From Macrosoma leucophasiata (taxonomy: Eukaryota; Arthropoda; Insecta; Lepidoptera; Hedylidae): a DNA stretch of 64,000 nucleotides. Location: positions 2,852,001 to 2,916,000 of the forward strand of contig JAWQUS010000002.1 in the NCBI GenBank assembly GCA_036365455.1. The letters run 5' to 3'. Shown one piece after another: positions 31,803-42,455 of the stretch. The position numbers were made by a program, and so were the translations under genes. The notes below the pieces were generated by a model, which worked only from the letters and a program-made list of their open reading frames with translations, ran no database searches and was not told the DNA's origin. Each line of letters begins with the position of its first letter. The first letter of the stretch is position 1.

Positions 31803-32412
31803 CTTGGCATTCATTAAATTCTTTTGGCGAAGCAAAGGGATTTGCAAGGCTTCGAGTTAATTAAAAGTTGGTCAAGTTATATTTCTCAACTTTATGCCTT
31901 TCACCAATGCCTCTTTGTGACGAATTTGGATTCGAAATTTTGATGTGTTTAATGTTTTTTAATGATTTTAAAAAATGAATGAGTAGATTTCTTTGTGATA
32001 AATACAAGCATACAGTTCACATTAATGTTAAGTGAATATTGTTTACATAAAATATGTATAATGAAATGCAAGATTATGATAATTAAACCACTATTTTAAA
32101 TAGTATGAAAAATATATTAGTCTATCCATTCCATGTTTTTTCAATATGATGACATCAATAATGACAACTCTGCTCCAAAGAGTACATTATCTCTATGCTC
32201 TCCTCTCCTCACCGCACCAAATCACGCCTTTACCCTCGCTTCTCCCCTCTTAGTAGAATAGTCATGCCAGCTCCTCTATTTCCGTCACAATGAGATTTCA
32301 ATGTAGACTCGTTGTCATTCTTGAATCGACCACACAACGCAGATGAGGTCTAAGCTGTTGCTAACGCTTGTGTGCCGGAAAGTTCTTCAGAAAGGTGGGA
32401 TCTTTGAAGACT
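31803..32412. other. Unassigned stretch
   Basis: AT-rich. A small Rep-A-like piece (AAGCATACAGTTCACATTAA) lies near 32008-32035. No gene recognised. Confidence 0.35.
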
Positions 32413-32552
32413 TTTCTTAGGAATCGGCGTGCATTTACGAAGAGAATGATGAAGGTAGACGAGGCACGAGAGGTATGTCAGGACCGGGATATCTGGCGCT
32501 CTACACTCTCTGCCTACCCTGTTAGGGACCTGGCGTGAAATTACATACATAA
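32413..32552 (+). mobile_element. LINE-X, 3' end
   Basis: AGGAATCGGCGTGCATTTAC, GAGAATGATGAAGGTAGACG and GTTAGGGACCTGGCGTGAAA: the last 140 bp of LINE-X. Confidence 0.78.
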
Positions 32553-32988
32553 TATATAATTATAAGTTTCGCTTAAACGCCTAACAAGATAGCCAAAGGA
32601 CCGACATTAAATACGAGATCACAAAGTTTATTATTTTCGCAGACATATTTGAACGTTTCGCTAAAACGGCAAACAACGTATATTAAAGGATCGAACATGC
32701 CGAAATCCATCGATAAAACGTTGATTGCATAAGTTGAAATACTCCTCCACACTTCCCACTAAATCAGAAGTTAGTTGGACTTACATTAGGAAATTTAATC
32801 GCAGCGAAGTTTCACTTCGTTCGTTACACAAACTGTCGAAACCACTTAAGGGATTGCGAACGCTGAGGCTGTACAATTATTAAAAAAAGTCACAAAAAAG
32901 TTCTCGCATTGTTATATTAAGGCGGAAAATGTGACATTTGTTTGTAACTTGAATATTATACATAATATATACCGGTGTTTTAACTTTG
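32553..32988. other. Unassigned stretch
   Basis: No repeat, gene or RNA element seen. Confidence 0.35.
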
Positions 32989-33297
32989 AACGTAACTTCA
33001 CGCCTGTAATCCCCGAAGGGGTAGGCAGAGGTAAATGCATGCATTCAAGCATACATGCAAACACCCACGACTCGCCGGTTACGTTTTTGGCCCATGTAAC
33101 AGGTGGCGAACCTGTTGCCATCTCCGGGCACATTACCAAACTCCGAGGTACTGGGAAACTTCCAGAAAATGGAAAAATTCCAATAGAACCAGAGATAAAG
33201 GATTTTAAACCGTTATCTCTGATAGCCCTCGACCCGGGAATCGAACCCAGGACCTCCAGCGTAATAGTAGTGGCCTGCTACCACTACGCCACTGAGG
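32989..33297 (-). mobile_element. SINE-T1, full length
   Basis: The best-preserved head: on the minus strand TGCCTCAGTGGCGTAGTGGT, with A-box TGGCGTAGTGG, and GGGTTCGATTCCCGGGTC with a perfect GGTTCGATTCC B-box. The 3' end is ATTACAGGCGTGAAGTTACG. Its head abuts the 3' region of a Rep-A. Confidence 0.88.
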
Positions 33298-33556
33298 CAA
33301 ACAAGCGTGCAGTTCACATTGATGTTAAGTGATGACTGCAGCCTATAGACACCCACACAATGACTAGAGGTCAAAATGCAGATGCGTTGCCACTCCTGAG
33401 GGGTAAGGTGTTATATCTCTGTGCCGGAAATTATAGGGTACATTACCACCGATCGGAACACGATAGTGCTGAACACTCCATTTGGCGGCAAGTATATTAA
33501 GTAATGTGGTGGAGCCTACGCCCTCGAGCTCCGTCACTGGAGCTCTGCCAACAGTA
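33298..33556 (-). mobile_element. Rep-A, joined to SINE-T1
   Basis: The minus-strand body runs from AACAAGCGTGCAGTTCACAT to GAGCTCTGCCAACAGTACC. It lacks its tail, and GGCAAACAAG is shared at the junction with the SINE head. Confidence 0.8.
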
Positions 33557-33599
33557 CCAGTCTAGAGAGGCTGCCTGCAAAAGGTGATGCGTTAATTTC

Positions 33600-34830
33600 A
33601 ATTAACTCTGTGTATTAAAAAATAAAAAGTTAATTCAGTCATTTTATAATGAGCCATAAATATCTTTGCATAATGCCTACAATTAACTGAAACGCGACAT
33701 CCGTGAACATTATTATTCAGCGCTATGTAGATTACAATTTCAAACGGGAATACGAAAATTGAATTGAATCGGCATATATTTTTTCCTCTGTTTTTCATAT
33801 AGGTAAATCACATGTGTCCACTATATGACAAGAAGAGAATTTTCTTCAATGTCTTCATTCCAAATATCTTTATAGTAGCCCTTAATGGCCCTTACTGTGT
33901 ACTCAGCCCTTGTCCTATGTCCAGCACAACACTATACGTACTCTTTTACTTTCTCTGTGCATAACACTATTTCTGATTTCAAAGATAGGAAAAGTTTTAT
34001 ATTGAATCCGAATATATTTTTCTCTCTCAATAATATATAGCATTGGCACGATTGTTTCTCGCAGTTAAATCACGTGTGCTCTCTCTGCTCCAACTGTTAA
34101 CTTTAATAATGGCAGCTTCACCTAGTTCCTGTCGGCTTGGTACTTTCCGGTTTAAGGAGAACGCAAACTTATCGGAGCCGAACGCGCCGAAGGAGCCGAA
34201 CGAGCCGAATTTTAGAATTCCTTATATGAAATCGTATGAAACTTCGCACACGGCCGGCTGATGCGATCGCATTCTATCAGTTGAGTATGTATGTGAGAGT
34301 AAATACTACTTTTTCATTTATACCATAAATGAGTATTTCTAATTTGATAGAAATAGTGATTATGAACAGCTAAACAATTTGTAACTGTGCGACAGGTGTA
34401 AAGAAAATAGAAACGATTTCTTCAGCGCCGTTGATTTCTTCGGCGCGGTCGATTCTTTCGGTGCGGATGTATGTGCGTGGCTTACTTGACTTCGGCTCGT
34501 TCAGGTACTTCGGCGCGTTCGGCTCCGATAAGTGTGCGTTCACCTTTACACACGATGATTTTCGCATTATTGTGTTATACTGGTGTATACTCCTGGTGTA
34601 TATGGTGTATACTCTGTTCATGATAGACCTTGTAGTAGTATGTATCCTTTTTCAGAAACAGGACCTTACTACTAAGACTCCGCTGTTCGTCTGTCTGTCT
34701 GACACGTGGATGTATCTCATGAACCGTGATAACTAGAGAGTTCACAAAAGATGTATTTTCAGTAGCCGCTATAATAACAACTGAAAACAGTTGTAATATT
34801 TTTATTTTTAACAATAACACATGCGAATGA
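33600..34830. repeat. Dispersed repeat K, diverged pieces
   Basis: AACGCGACATCCGTGAACAT (about 33690) and AACTGTTAACTTTAATAATG (about 34095) recur near 35772-36010 as AACGCGATATCCCTGAACAT and AACTGTTAACTTTAATGACA. Units rich in GCCGAAC appear at 34155-34212 and in inverted form at 34487-34547. No gene. Confidence 0.55.
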
Positions 34831-34858
34831 ATTTACAAATTAATGAAACATTCGAAAT

Positions 34859-34916
34859 AAATTTTGACTTCGGGCAGGAATCAAACCTGCGACCTCAGGA
34901 TAACTGTAATGATAGC
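34859..34916 (-). mobile_element. tRNA-like head, SINE-T3 relative
   Basis: On the minus strand GAGGTCGCAGGTTTGATTCC gives a B-box-like GGTTTGATTCC, followed by GCCCGAAGTCAAAATTT as in SINE-T3. It is cut by the M1 element at 34919. Confidence 0.55.
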
Positions 34917-34918
34917 TA

Positions 34919-35156
34919 TAGGTCGCGCCACGTAAAAAGAACGCTGGAAGGAAGTAGAAGGGATGTGTTCGCGCATCGGTACACTTGCGCACGAAAGTAC
35001 AAGCCCTATTGGTTTATTTTTGATCTATCTTTCGCTTGCGGTTTCGTGTATTGGTAGGCAGATTGAAAACTATATTACATAGAATAACATAAAATAAAAT
35101 AAAAACACATGACGCGCAGCTTGACCGCCCGCGTTCTTTTTACGTGGCGCGACCTA
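34919..35156. mobile_element. M1 MITE, copy 2
   Basis: A 238-bp element with the same inverted ends as copy 1 (TAGGTCGCGCCACGTAAAAA and its complement) and flanking TA at 34917-34918 and 35157-35158. The orientation is opposite to copy 1. Confidence 0.9.
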
Positions 35157-35311
35157 TACACCTAGTTTCTGTTGCTCTAGTACTTTTATATATTATTGAG
35201 TTATGCCTACAATGCACACAGGGTCTCCACAAGTAAAAAGTAATGTTGTTTGATACATATTATTATATCCTTTTCTTTTCTTTTTAAACCTCCCTTACTA
35301 CATGTAATAAA

Positions 35312-35622
35312 ACGTAACTTCACGCCTGTAATCCCCGGAGGGGTAGGCAGAGGTAAATGCATGCATTTAATCATACATGCAAACACCCACGACTCGCCGG
35401 TTACGTTTTGGCCCATGTAACAGGTGGCGAACCTGTTGCCATCTCCGGGCACATTACCAAACTCCGGGGTACTGGGAAACTTCCAGAAAATGGAAAAATC
35501 CCAATAGAAGCAGAGATAAAGGATTTTAGACCGTTATCTCTAATATCCCCCGACCCGGGAATCGAAACCAGGACCTCCAGCGTAATAGTAGTGGCCTGCT
35601 ACCACTACGCTACTGAGGCAGT
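35312..35622 (-). mobile_element. SINE-T1, full length
   Basis: The minus-strand head TGCCTCAGTAGCGTAGTGGT and GGTTTCGATTCCCGGGTC (one change in the B-box), then the full body and 3' end. Confidence 0.87.
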
Positions 35623-35749
35623 ACAGGCAGGCAATACATGTAATACATCGAATTAATGTATGCTAACTGCAGATATGAAAAAATACAGCAGTAACTAGAG
35701 ACACTTTGTTATTATTAGGTCTCAAGCGTTCGCATCTGTAATTTTGTAA

Positions 35750-36390
35750 TTTTATTACGAGTCATTTATTGAAACGCGATATCCCTGAACATCTGTTATC
35801 GCTACGTAGACATTTACAATTTACAATTATTTCAAACATGTATACGAAAATTTAATTCAATCAGATTATACTTTTTCCTCTCTTATCGTTTATCATTACC
35901 ACGAGTGTCTCTCGCAGATTTAATATGTAAATCACGTGTGCCCTGAGTGAACTCTGTGCTCCAACTGTTAACTTTAATGACAGCTTCACCTAGTTTCTGT
36001 TGCCCTGGTACTATAGAGCAACACGGGCCACCGGCCGCGGCGGACCGGAGGGGAGTAGCCATAGCGTTTATTACCGATGCAAAACATGTTGTCAGTTTTT
36101 GCGGGGGGAAATACGTGTGCACACACACTACAAAACTCACACCTTTACTTTAACAAAATACATAAATAATTTCACGCACACATTTAAACATCTAGACGAC
36201 AGGCATAGGAACACTTGTGCTTGTACTTTGACAGAGTGGAAAGCCTGCTTAAGGCTACTCGCCTCCGGTCCGCCGCGGCCGGTGGCCGGTGTTGCTCTAT
36301 GCCTGGTACTCTCCAGTTTACACACACGCTGATTTTCGCATTGAATTATACCAACTTTGTTTTGTATCGCTTTGGAATGTAAAGTAGGGG
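35750..36390. repeat. Dispersed repeat K, copy holding an M2 MITE
   Basis: The left flank (AACTGTTAACTTTAATGACA, GTTGCCCTGGTAC) and right flank (CTCCAGTTTACACACACGCT, GATTTTCGCATTGAATTATA) are continuous apart from the M2 insertion. The related copy near 34040-34600 has the same inner motifs. Confidence 0.55.
36012..36301. mobile_element. M2 MITE, copy A (8-bp target duplication)
   Basis: Ends ATAGAGCAACACGGGCCACC and GGTGTTGCTCTATG, with GC-rich inverted repeats of about 45 bp containing GGCCGCGGCGGACCGG. A perfect 8-bp duplication CCTGGTAC lies at 36004-36011 and 36302-36309. The 8-bp duplication and CA...TG termini (first C changed to T here) indicate a hAT-type MITE. Confidence 0.9.
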
Positions 36391-36888
36391 ACATATATTA
36401 TATAGGGGAATATTGCTATTGCGATCGCGTACGAATTTTTGTAGCACTGGGAACATAATCTTTGTTTTCATTTATTTATTTTACACTTGACTCTAACGAA
36501 AATTTGCACTTTAAAGCTTAATAAGTCACGAACAGTTAACTAAATCGAAAAATGATGTTGATATTTTGCATTGGGTTGGGACCACCTAGTAAGTAGGTAA
36601 AAACCTGTTTCAGGTGATCCCGCTCCTCCTTAACAAACATGGACTATAACAGTTTCGTTTACAATTTACAAAAAAAATAATCCAAATAAAGTTAGTATTA
36701 AGCTGCGAGTGTGTGTGTGTGTGTGTGTTTATGTATATATTATGTATGTATGTGTGTGTAATGAACTCACATGTGTGTGTTTGTAAATATGTTTTTTTTT
36801 TGATTTGATGGTAATGTAATTACTATCAGAGGCAAAACAAGTAAGGCCTGCGGAGTGGCCTTGTATTTAAACCTCGAAGAGAAGGAAA

Positions 36889-37172
36889 AAATGGTGGTAG
36901 AGCTCCAGTGACGGAGCTCGCGAGCGTAGGCACCACCGCATTACCTAATATACTTGCCGCTAAATGGTAGTGTTCAGCACTATCGTATTCTGGTCAGGTG
37001 GTAATGTACGGCCCCGTAATTTCCGGCACAGAGGCATAACACCTTAGGCCTCAGGAGTCGTAACGCATCTGAATTTTGACCATGATCTTTGTGTGGGTGT
37101 CTATGGGCTGCAGTCATCACTTAACATCAATGTAAGCTGCATGCTTGCTTGTCACTTTCATTACATGAAAAA
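36889..37172 (+). mobile_element. Rep-A, young, full length
   Basis: TGGTGGTAGAGCTCCAGTGA to CATTACATGAAAAAAAAAAC. Confidence 0.88.
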
Positions 37173-37246
37173 AAAAACAAACGAAAGTACAAAATTGGTA
37201 CAAAACACAAAGATGAAGAACGTTCATTATAACGACATATTTAGAT

Positions 37247-37604
37247 AATAATGGCAACCCATTATACGTCCCACTGCTGGGCACGAGTCTCTCCCCTTTT
37301 TGGGGGGGAGGCCTGGAGCTTACTCCACCACGCTGCTCCAATGCGGATTGGTGGAGGTGGGTGGGTTAGTGGCCAACCCGCTGTCGGATGTTTTCAAACC
37401 GCCCATAAGGCCTCCGACAAGGTTTAACGACTGCTATCTATCGATAGCAACCGGGACCGACGGCTTAACGTGCCCTCCGAAGCACGGAAACGCGCATTTA
37501 ATTTGCCACTAGCGGTCACCCATCACACTACCCGACCGCGCCCGTAGTGCTTAACCGAGCAGATCGCTTACGATCTACACCAGCCGCTGGGCCATGCGCG
37601 CTTC
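37247..37604 (-). mobile_element. SINE-5S, full length
   Basis: On the minus strand the head AGCGCGCATGGCCCAGCGGC leads to GCTCGGTTAAGCACTACGGG, CGCGGTC and GATGGGTGACCGCTAGTGGC. These match, in order and spacing, the A-box, intermediate element and C-box of 5S rRNA. A unique body follows, with a CCCAGCAGTGGGACGTATAA end and an (ATT)n tail. Confidence 0.8.
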
Positions 37605-37894
37605 AATTGCATATTTAGATATTCTAATATCAACCTCAGGAAGTTATCTTAAGCGCTCGCATAAATGAGGATATTTAACTTTATACCGAGCATTCATCTC
37701 TCTTATTGCCATTTAGCGTATTCTGATTACTTGCCATCACGCTTTATTACCGTAACGTTAAACCACCTTAGCTATAAAAATGTGAGTGGCAGTAAAACAA
37801 CACCAAAATAATGGCCTTAATTCAGATCGTTAATTCGTCTTGAGGTCGGGATGGGTCTGTTTTTAACAGTACCTACACCGTACATATATGTCAG

Positions 37895-38197
37895 ACTTTT
37901 TTTTTTTTTTTTTTTTTTTTTATGTAATTGAAGTGGTAACAAGCATGCAGTTCACATTGATGTTAAGTGATGACTGCAGCCTATAGACACCCACACAAAG
38001 ACCAAGGTCAAAATGCAAATGCGTTACCACTCCTGAGGCCTAAGGTGTTATGCCTCTGTGCCGGAAATTACAGGGCCGTACATTACCACCTGACCGGAAC
38101 ACGATAGTGCTGAACACTACCATTTAGCGGCAAGTAAATCAGGTAATGCGGTGGTGCCTACGCCCGCGAGCTCCGTCACTGGAGCTCTACCACCAGT
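37895..38197 (-). mobile_element. Rep-A, young, full length with long tail
   Basis: A T-run of more than 20 bases (the A-tail) precedes ATGTAATTGAAGTGG, and the 5' terminus GGAGCTCTACCACCAGTAAC is intact. The long tail suggests a recent insertion. Confidence 0.9.
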
Positions 38198-38232
38198 AAC
38201 GTTTAATACTCACAGGTTATATGTATTGTAAG

Positions 38233-38523
38233 CATAGAGCAACACGGGTCACCGGCCGCGGCGGACCGGAGGGGAGTAGCTATAGCGTTTATTACCGATG
38301 CAAAACAGTCTGTAATTTTTGCGGGGAGAAATGCGTGCGACACACACGCATACTACAAAAATCGTCAATTACTACGAAACTCACACCTTGACTTTAACAA
38401 AATACAGAAACAATTTCAGGCACACATTTAAACATCTAGGCGACAGGTGTATGCCCATTTGGCTTGTACTTTGACAGAGGGGAAAGCCTGCATATGACTA
38501 CTCTCCTCCGGTGTTGCTCTATG
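38233..38523. mobile_element. M2 MITE, copy B
   Basis: Ends CATAGAGCAACACGGGTCAC and GGTGTTGCTCTATG. TATTGTAA at 38224-38231 and 38524-38531 is the 8-bp duplication, with one extra G before the left end. The right inverted repeat is shortened. Confidence 0.87.
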
Positions 38524-38670
38524 TATTGTAAAGAACCGAACTAGCTTTAGCAGCACTTCATTCGACGGTGACGACCACAATTCAATTGATCCCCTCGTAC
38601 CACTGACAAGCCCATTTATACCCCCAAATACTCGACTTCGTAAACAACATTCGTGTCAAAGCTCAAAGAC

Positions 38671-38757
38671 GATTGCACCACCGCATTATTTAATTTATCT
38701 GCCATGAAATGGTAGCGTTTAGCGCTAGAGTGTCCCGGTTAGATGGTAATGTATGTA
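38671..38757 (+). mobile_element. Rep-A fragment, older type
   Basis: CACCACCGCATTATTTAATT, GTTAGATGGTAATGTATG. Neither terminus is present. Confidence 0.65.
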
Positions 38758-38779
38758 CATATTATTATCATAATATATC

Positions 38780-39171
38780 ATATTGTTGTTGTTTCTATTA
38801 TACATTGGCATAACTCGTTTTTCATACATTACTTTGTCATATTATTCGTTTGGCATAACTGATATTTGTCACACTGCATTGAGTCATAATTTTCCTTTGG
38901 CCTATTTTCTTTTAATCTAATTTTGAGTCGCAATTAAAATATGATTTTATGCAACCCAATATGTACCCAGATGGAGAACGTGTGCACCCCCCAACTTTGC
39001 CAGGTCGAAGGGAGCGACCGTTCGGTGTTAAAGATTTTTTTTAATTTTCTGTCCGTAGTACCTACGGACAGACTCTAGACTAGAAGAAAATAGGCCAAAG
39101 GAAAATTATGACAAAGAAATGTATGCAAAACGAGTTATGCCAAACCATAATAGGAACAACAACAATATATC
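38780..39171. mobile_element. Foldback element with about 88-bp arms
   Basis: The left arm (about 38780-38911) and right arm (about 39083-39171) are inverted: GGCATAACTCG pairs with CGAGTTATGCC, and CCTTTGGCCTATTTTCTT with AAGAAAATAGGCCAAAGG. The left arm has an extra 47-bp block. The loop contains a small hairpin at 39049-39071 (CTGTCCGTAG, CTACGGACAG). Confidence 0.8.
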
Positions 39172-39518
39172 TATTGATCATTATGGCTATAGAGGTTATG
39201 TCGAATAATAAATATGATTTTTAATTTTATACCATCCGAATCCAATCCGTTCAACATAATACAGGCATAATAAAATACATACCTCATACTGGTTTACACA
39301 AAAATACAGCAATGAAACTCGTGTCTCTGAAACCTGTAGGCTAAATCGTTTGTTCCAATTACTGTCATCGTGTATTCTGATTACATCCGTGACTTAACGT
39401 TCTCTATTTCCATGGAACATGCTGGTTTATTACGTTCTTAAAACTGTGATATTAAGGACTCTGCCCACTACACTGTAATATACCATAACCGAGCTAGGAC
39501 CGTATCAAGCGCGGAAAT

Positions 39519-39835
39519 CATAGAGCAACACGGGCCACCGGCCGCGGCAGACTGGAAGGGAGTAGCCAAATATAGGCTTTCCCCTCTGTCAAAGTACAAG
39601 TCCAAGTGGGCCTATGCCTGTCGCCTAGAAGTTTAAATGTGTGCGTGAAATTGTTAACGTATTTTGTTAAAGTCAATATGTGAGTTTCGTAGTAATAGAC
39701 GATTTTTGTAGTGTGCGTGTATGTCAGACGCATTTCCCCCCTCATAAAATGACACACTGTTTTGCATCGGTAATAAACGCTATGGCTACTCCCCTTCGGT
39801 CCGCCGCGGCGGCCGATGGCCCGCGTTGCTTTATG
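39519..39835. mobile_element. M2 MITE, copy C (inside M6)
   Basis: CATAGAGCAACACGGGCCAC to GCGTTGCTTTATG, opposite orientation to copies A and B. The target duplication is GCGGAAAT at 39511-39518 and GCGGAAAC at 39836-39843. Confidence 0.9.
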
Positions 39836-39875
39836 GCGGAAACTAACACGAAACGGACTACATACTATGTCTACC

Positions 39876-40058
39876 ACCGACCGGGTACCGAAAGACGAAG
39901 CATAGGCAGGCCCCCCACGAGGTGGACTGACGAACTGGTGAAGGTCGCGGGCAATCGTTGTGTGAGGGCGGCCCAGGACCGTTCGTTGTGGCAATCTTTG
40001 GGGGAGACTTTTGTCCAGCAGTGGACGTCTTTTGACTGAAATGATGATTATGATGCCC
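39876..40058 (+). mobile_element. LINE-Y, last part of ORF2 and tail
   Basis: The frame GRPPTRWTDELVKVAGNRCV continues to FVQQWTSFD and a stop, then GATGATTATGATG as tail. Same family as 30856-31305, better preserved but very short. Confidence 0.83.
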
Positions 40059-40400
40059 ATGCCGACTAGCACGTATCAACAGCGTATCATACCTACATGC
40101 TTTACGGTTTGTGAACGGAGCGTGTATTGGCACTGGCACAGTATTCTCGGCGACAATTCTTGACGCTCCGTGCACGGCACGCGACGTTATCGGTCGGTGA
40201 CGGAACGGTCTTGTGGGTCTCATACTTTTCAATACAATTTTTTTTTTGCCTGACACGCTCCTGGCACGGTCATGGTATGATACGGCGTAGTGGGCAGAAT
40301 CCTTAAGTGTAGAATCTTTCGCTGTAGACATCAGTTGGTAAAATACAGATGTGGCTGTGCTCACGTCTTCAAACTACAATGGAACGGAAATATTACTAAC

Positions 40401-40572
40401 TTAGTAATTTCACGTCTGTAATCCCCGAAAGGGTAAGCAGAGGTAAATGTATACAAGCATACATGCAAACATCCTTCTTTTGTCCATGGTCCATGGTGGC
40501 GAGCCCATTGACATCTCCAACCACATTACCAAACTGCGATTTACTGGGAAACTTCCAGAAAATGATTTTGAA
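40401..40572 (-). mobile_element. SINE-T1, 3' half
   Basis: ATTTCACGTCTGTAATCCCC to AAACTTCCAGAAAATG. A Penelope-like insertion follows at once. Confidence 0.7.
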
Positions 40573-40589
40573 CATGTTGAACTCTGTTT

Positions 40590-41271
40590 ATTGAAATAAA
40601 ACTATTTTTACGGATTTATCTCGCGTATATTAAACTAAAATGATTTTTAAAATCAACCCAACGTTTCGGTCGCTTTTCAGCTTCCGTGGTCCCGGGCAGA
40701 CTGAGGTGACATTTGTCTGACAGAAGTTTGAAAAAATCTACCTCCATCGATTTCGTAAACGCCTTGCGTAGCGTTCAGGATTAACACAATAATTACTTAT
40801 GGTATCTTGAGGTCTTGCGAACTGCTGCGGCTGGGATTTAATCTTGCTAAGTATGGGATCCCATGATGTTGATAATCGCCATCCATCTTCTCTATTGAAA
40901 ATTGGGTGTTTTTTAATTTCAATAGCCTCGCGTACCATTCGTGGAATGGGTTTGTGTTCTCTAGCGAGTATTTGAATTTTATCAAACCGGATGTAATGGT
41001 TCGGCTTATCCGCTATGTGTTCACAGACTGCAGACCTCCCTGTTCTTCGGTTTTTGACATCAGCAATGTGCTCTTTAACGCGGGTGCATACAGCTCTCTT
41101 CGCTTGACCAATATATGAGAGTCCACAATCACAATCTAATTTATAAATGCCAGAATTTTGTAATGGAATGTTACTTTTAATGGGTCTTAAATATAATAAT
41201 AGTCTTAAATATAATAATATAATAATAGTTTTATTTCAATGATTGTAGCTCGCGAAAACCTAAGAACATAT
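40590..41271 (-). mobile_element. Penelope-like element, 5'-truncated, with 17-bp target duplication
   Basis: CATGTTGAACTCTGTTT occurs at 40573-40589 and 41272-41288. The two ends of the insert carry inverted TTGAAATAAAACTATT and AATAGTTTTATTTCAA. The interior encodes a GIY-YIG endonuclease domain on the minus strand. A short relative with the same ends is at 50904-51099. Confidence 0.85.
40738..41152 (-). pseudogene. GIY-YIG endonuclease domain of a Penelope-like element
   Basis: The minus-strand frame begins near 41152 with GIYKLDCDCGLSYIGQ, the GIY and YIG motifs spaced as in Penelope-like elements. TRVKEHIADVKNRR and later EAIEIKKHPIFNREDGWRLS follow, then a stop at 40738. In known Penelope elements this domain sits after the reverse transcriptase and nicks the target. 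The reverse transcriptase is absent, so this is a dead fragment. The frame is open throughout the domain, suggesting modest age. Confidence 0.82.
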
Positions 41272-41712
41272 CATGTTGAACTCTGTTTTTTCTGTAGATC
41301 TCTATAGACTGCAGTCATCACTTAACATCCATTTGAACTGCAAAATTGATTAATAGAAAGATTGGAAAACCCTGATCTATAGCTTCATGTTTATAAAACA
41401 GTTTTTCCTAATTACTTATTTATGTAGGTAGCAAGACAATCTTATAATTTAGGTACACTTTGAGTCAGAAACTTAATTAGTACACCCAGGTACGGAATAC
41501 AATGTTTATTAAAATCTGGGTTAGTGAGTAATCGCAGCTACATACATTTCACGCTACCAAATTAGGAATTCGTACCCTTACAAATCTTACCGAATTAGAA
41601 TTCGTACCGAAATAATGATGGAATGGTATTAAAGTCCTGAAATGAGCACGGAAATGTGTGTTTATTTTCTCATGCCTGTTTGTTTTTGTTTTTATTTTCA
41701 TCACTAAATTAG

Positions 41713-41995
41713 CTTACTGGTGGTAGAGCTCTAGTCACAGAGCTCGCGGGCGTAGGCACCACCGCACCTAATTTACTTGCCGCTAAATGGTAGTGTTCAG
41801 CACTATCGTGTTCCGGTCAGGTGGTAATGTACGGCCCTGTAATTTCCGGCACAGAGGCATAACACCTTAGGCCTCAGGAGTGGTAACGCATCTGAATTTT
41901 GACCTTGGTCTTTGTGTGGGTGTCTATAGGCTGCAGTCATCACTTAACATCAATGTGAACTGCATGCTTGTTTACCACTTCCATTACATAAAAAA
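41713..41995 (+). mobile_element. Rep-A, young, full length
   Basis: TACTGGTGGTAGAGCTCTAG to CCATTACATAAAAAAAATC. Confidence 0.9.
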
Positions 41996-42200
41996 AATCA
42001 ATTCTGGGTTGGTGAGCAATCGCAGGTACATACATTTCACGCTATCAAATTAGGAATTCGTACCCTTACAAATCTTACCGAATAAGAATTCGTACCGATG
42101 TAATGATGGAAGAATTGAAATTCAATTGTGTCTGGGCGCCGGTGGCCTTACGTTCCTTGACAGGTTGTGGTCCTGAAATGAGCACGGAAATTGTGTCTTT

Positions 42201-42455
42201 GTTTTTTTTATGTTATGAATGTGGCAAACAAGCATGCAGCTCACATTGAAGTTAAGTGATGACAGTAGCCTATAGACGTCTACACAAAAACCAGAGGTCA
42301 AAATGCAGATGCGTTACCACTCCTGAGACCTAAGGTGTTATGCCTCTACGCCGGTAGACGATAGTGCACTACCATTTAGCGACAAGTATGTTAGGTAATG
42401 CGGTGGTCGGTGGTGCCTACGCCCGCGAGCTCCGTCACTGGAGCTCTACCACCAG
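42201..42455 (-). mobile_element. Rep-A, internally deleted
   Basis: Full ends, but the stretch between GCCTCTACGCCGG and ACGATAGTGCACTACC is shortened, and GGTGGTCGGTGGTGCC shows a small duplication. Confidence 0.83.

Larger units (their letters stand above)
39452..40306. mobile_element. M6 inverted-repeat element holding two other insertions
   Basis: Left TTAAGGACTCTGCCCACTAC and right GTAGTGGGCAGAATCCTTAA start inverted repeats of about 60 bp (CATAACCGAGCTAGGACCGT against ACACGCTCCTGGCACGGTCA). TTAA, or TTA, at both edges may be the target duplication. An M2 MITE and a LINE-Y end lie inside. Confidence 0.8.

Noticed and set aside
37300..37512. Open frame seen in all three SINE-5S copies, antisense to the SINE
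   Set aside because: It lies wholly within the SINE, is broken in two of the three copies, and similarity is explained by shared DNA.
39518..40364. Two long overlapping open frames on the minus strand (184 and 168 codons)
   Set aside because: They cross the M2 MITE, the LINE-Y end and the M6 end without regard to element borders. The peptides reflect GC-rich inverted repeats and antisense LINE sequence.
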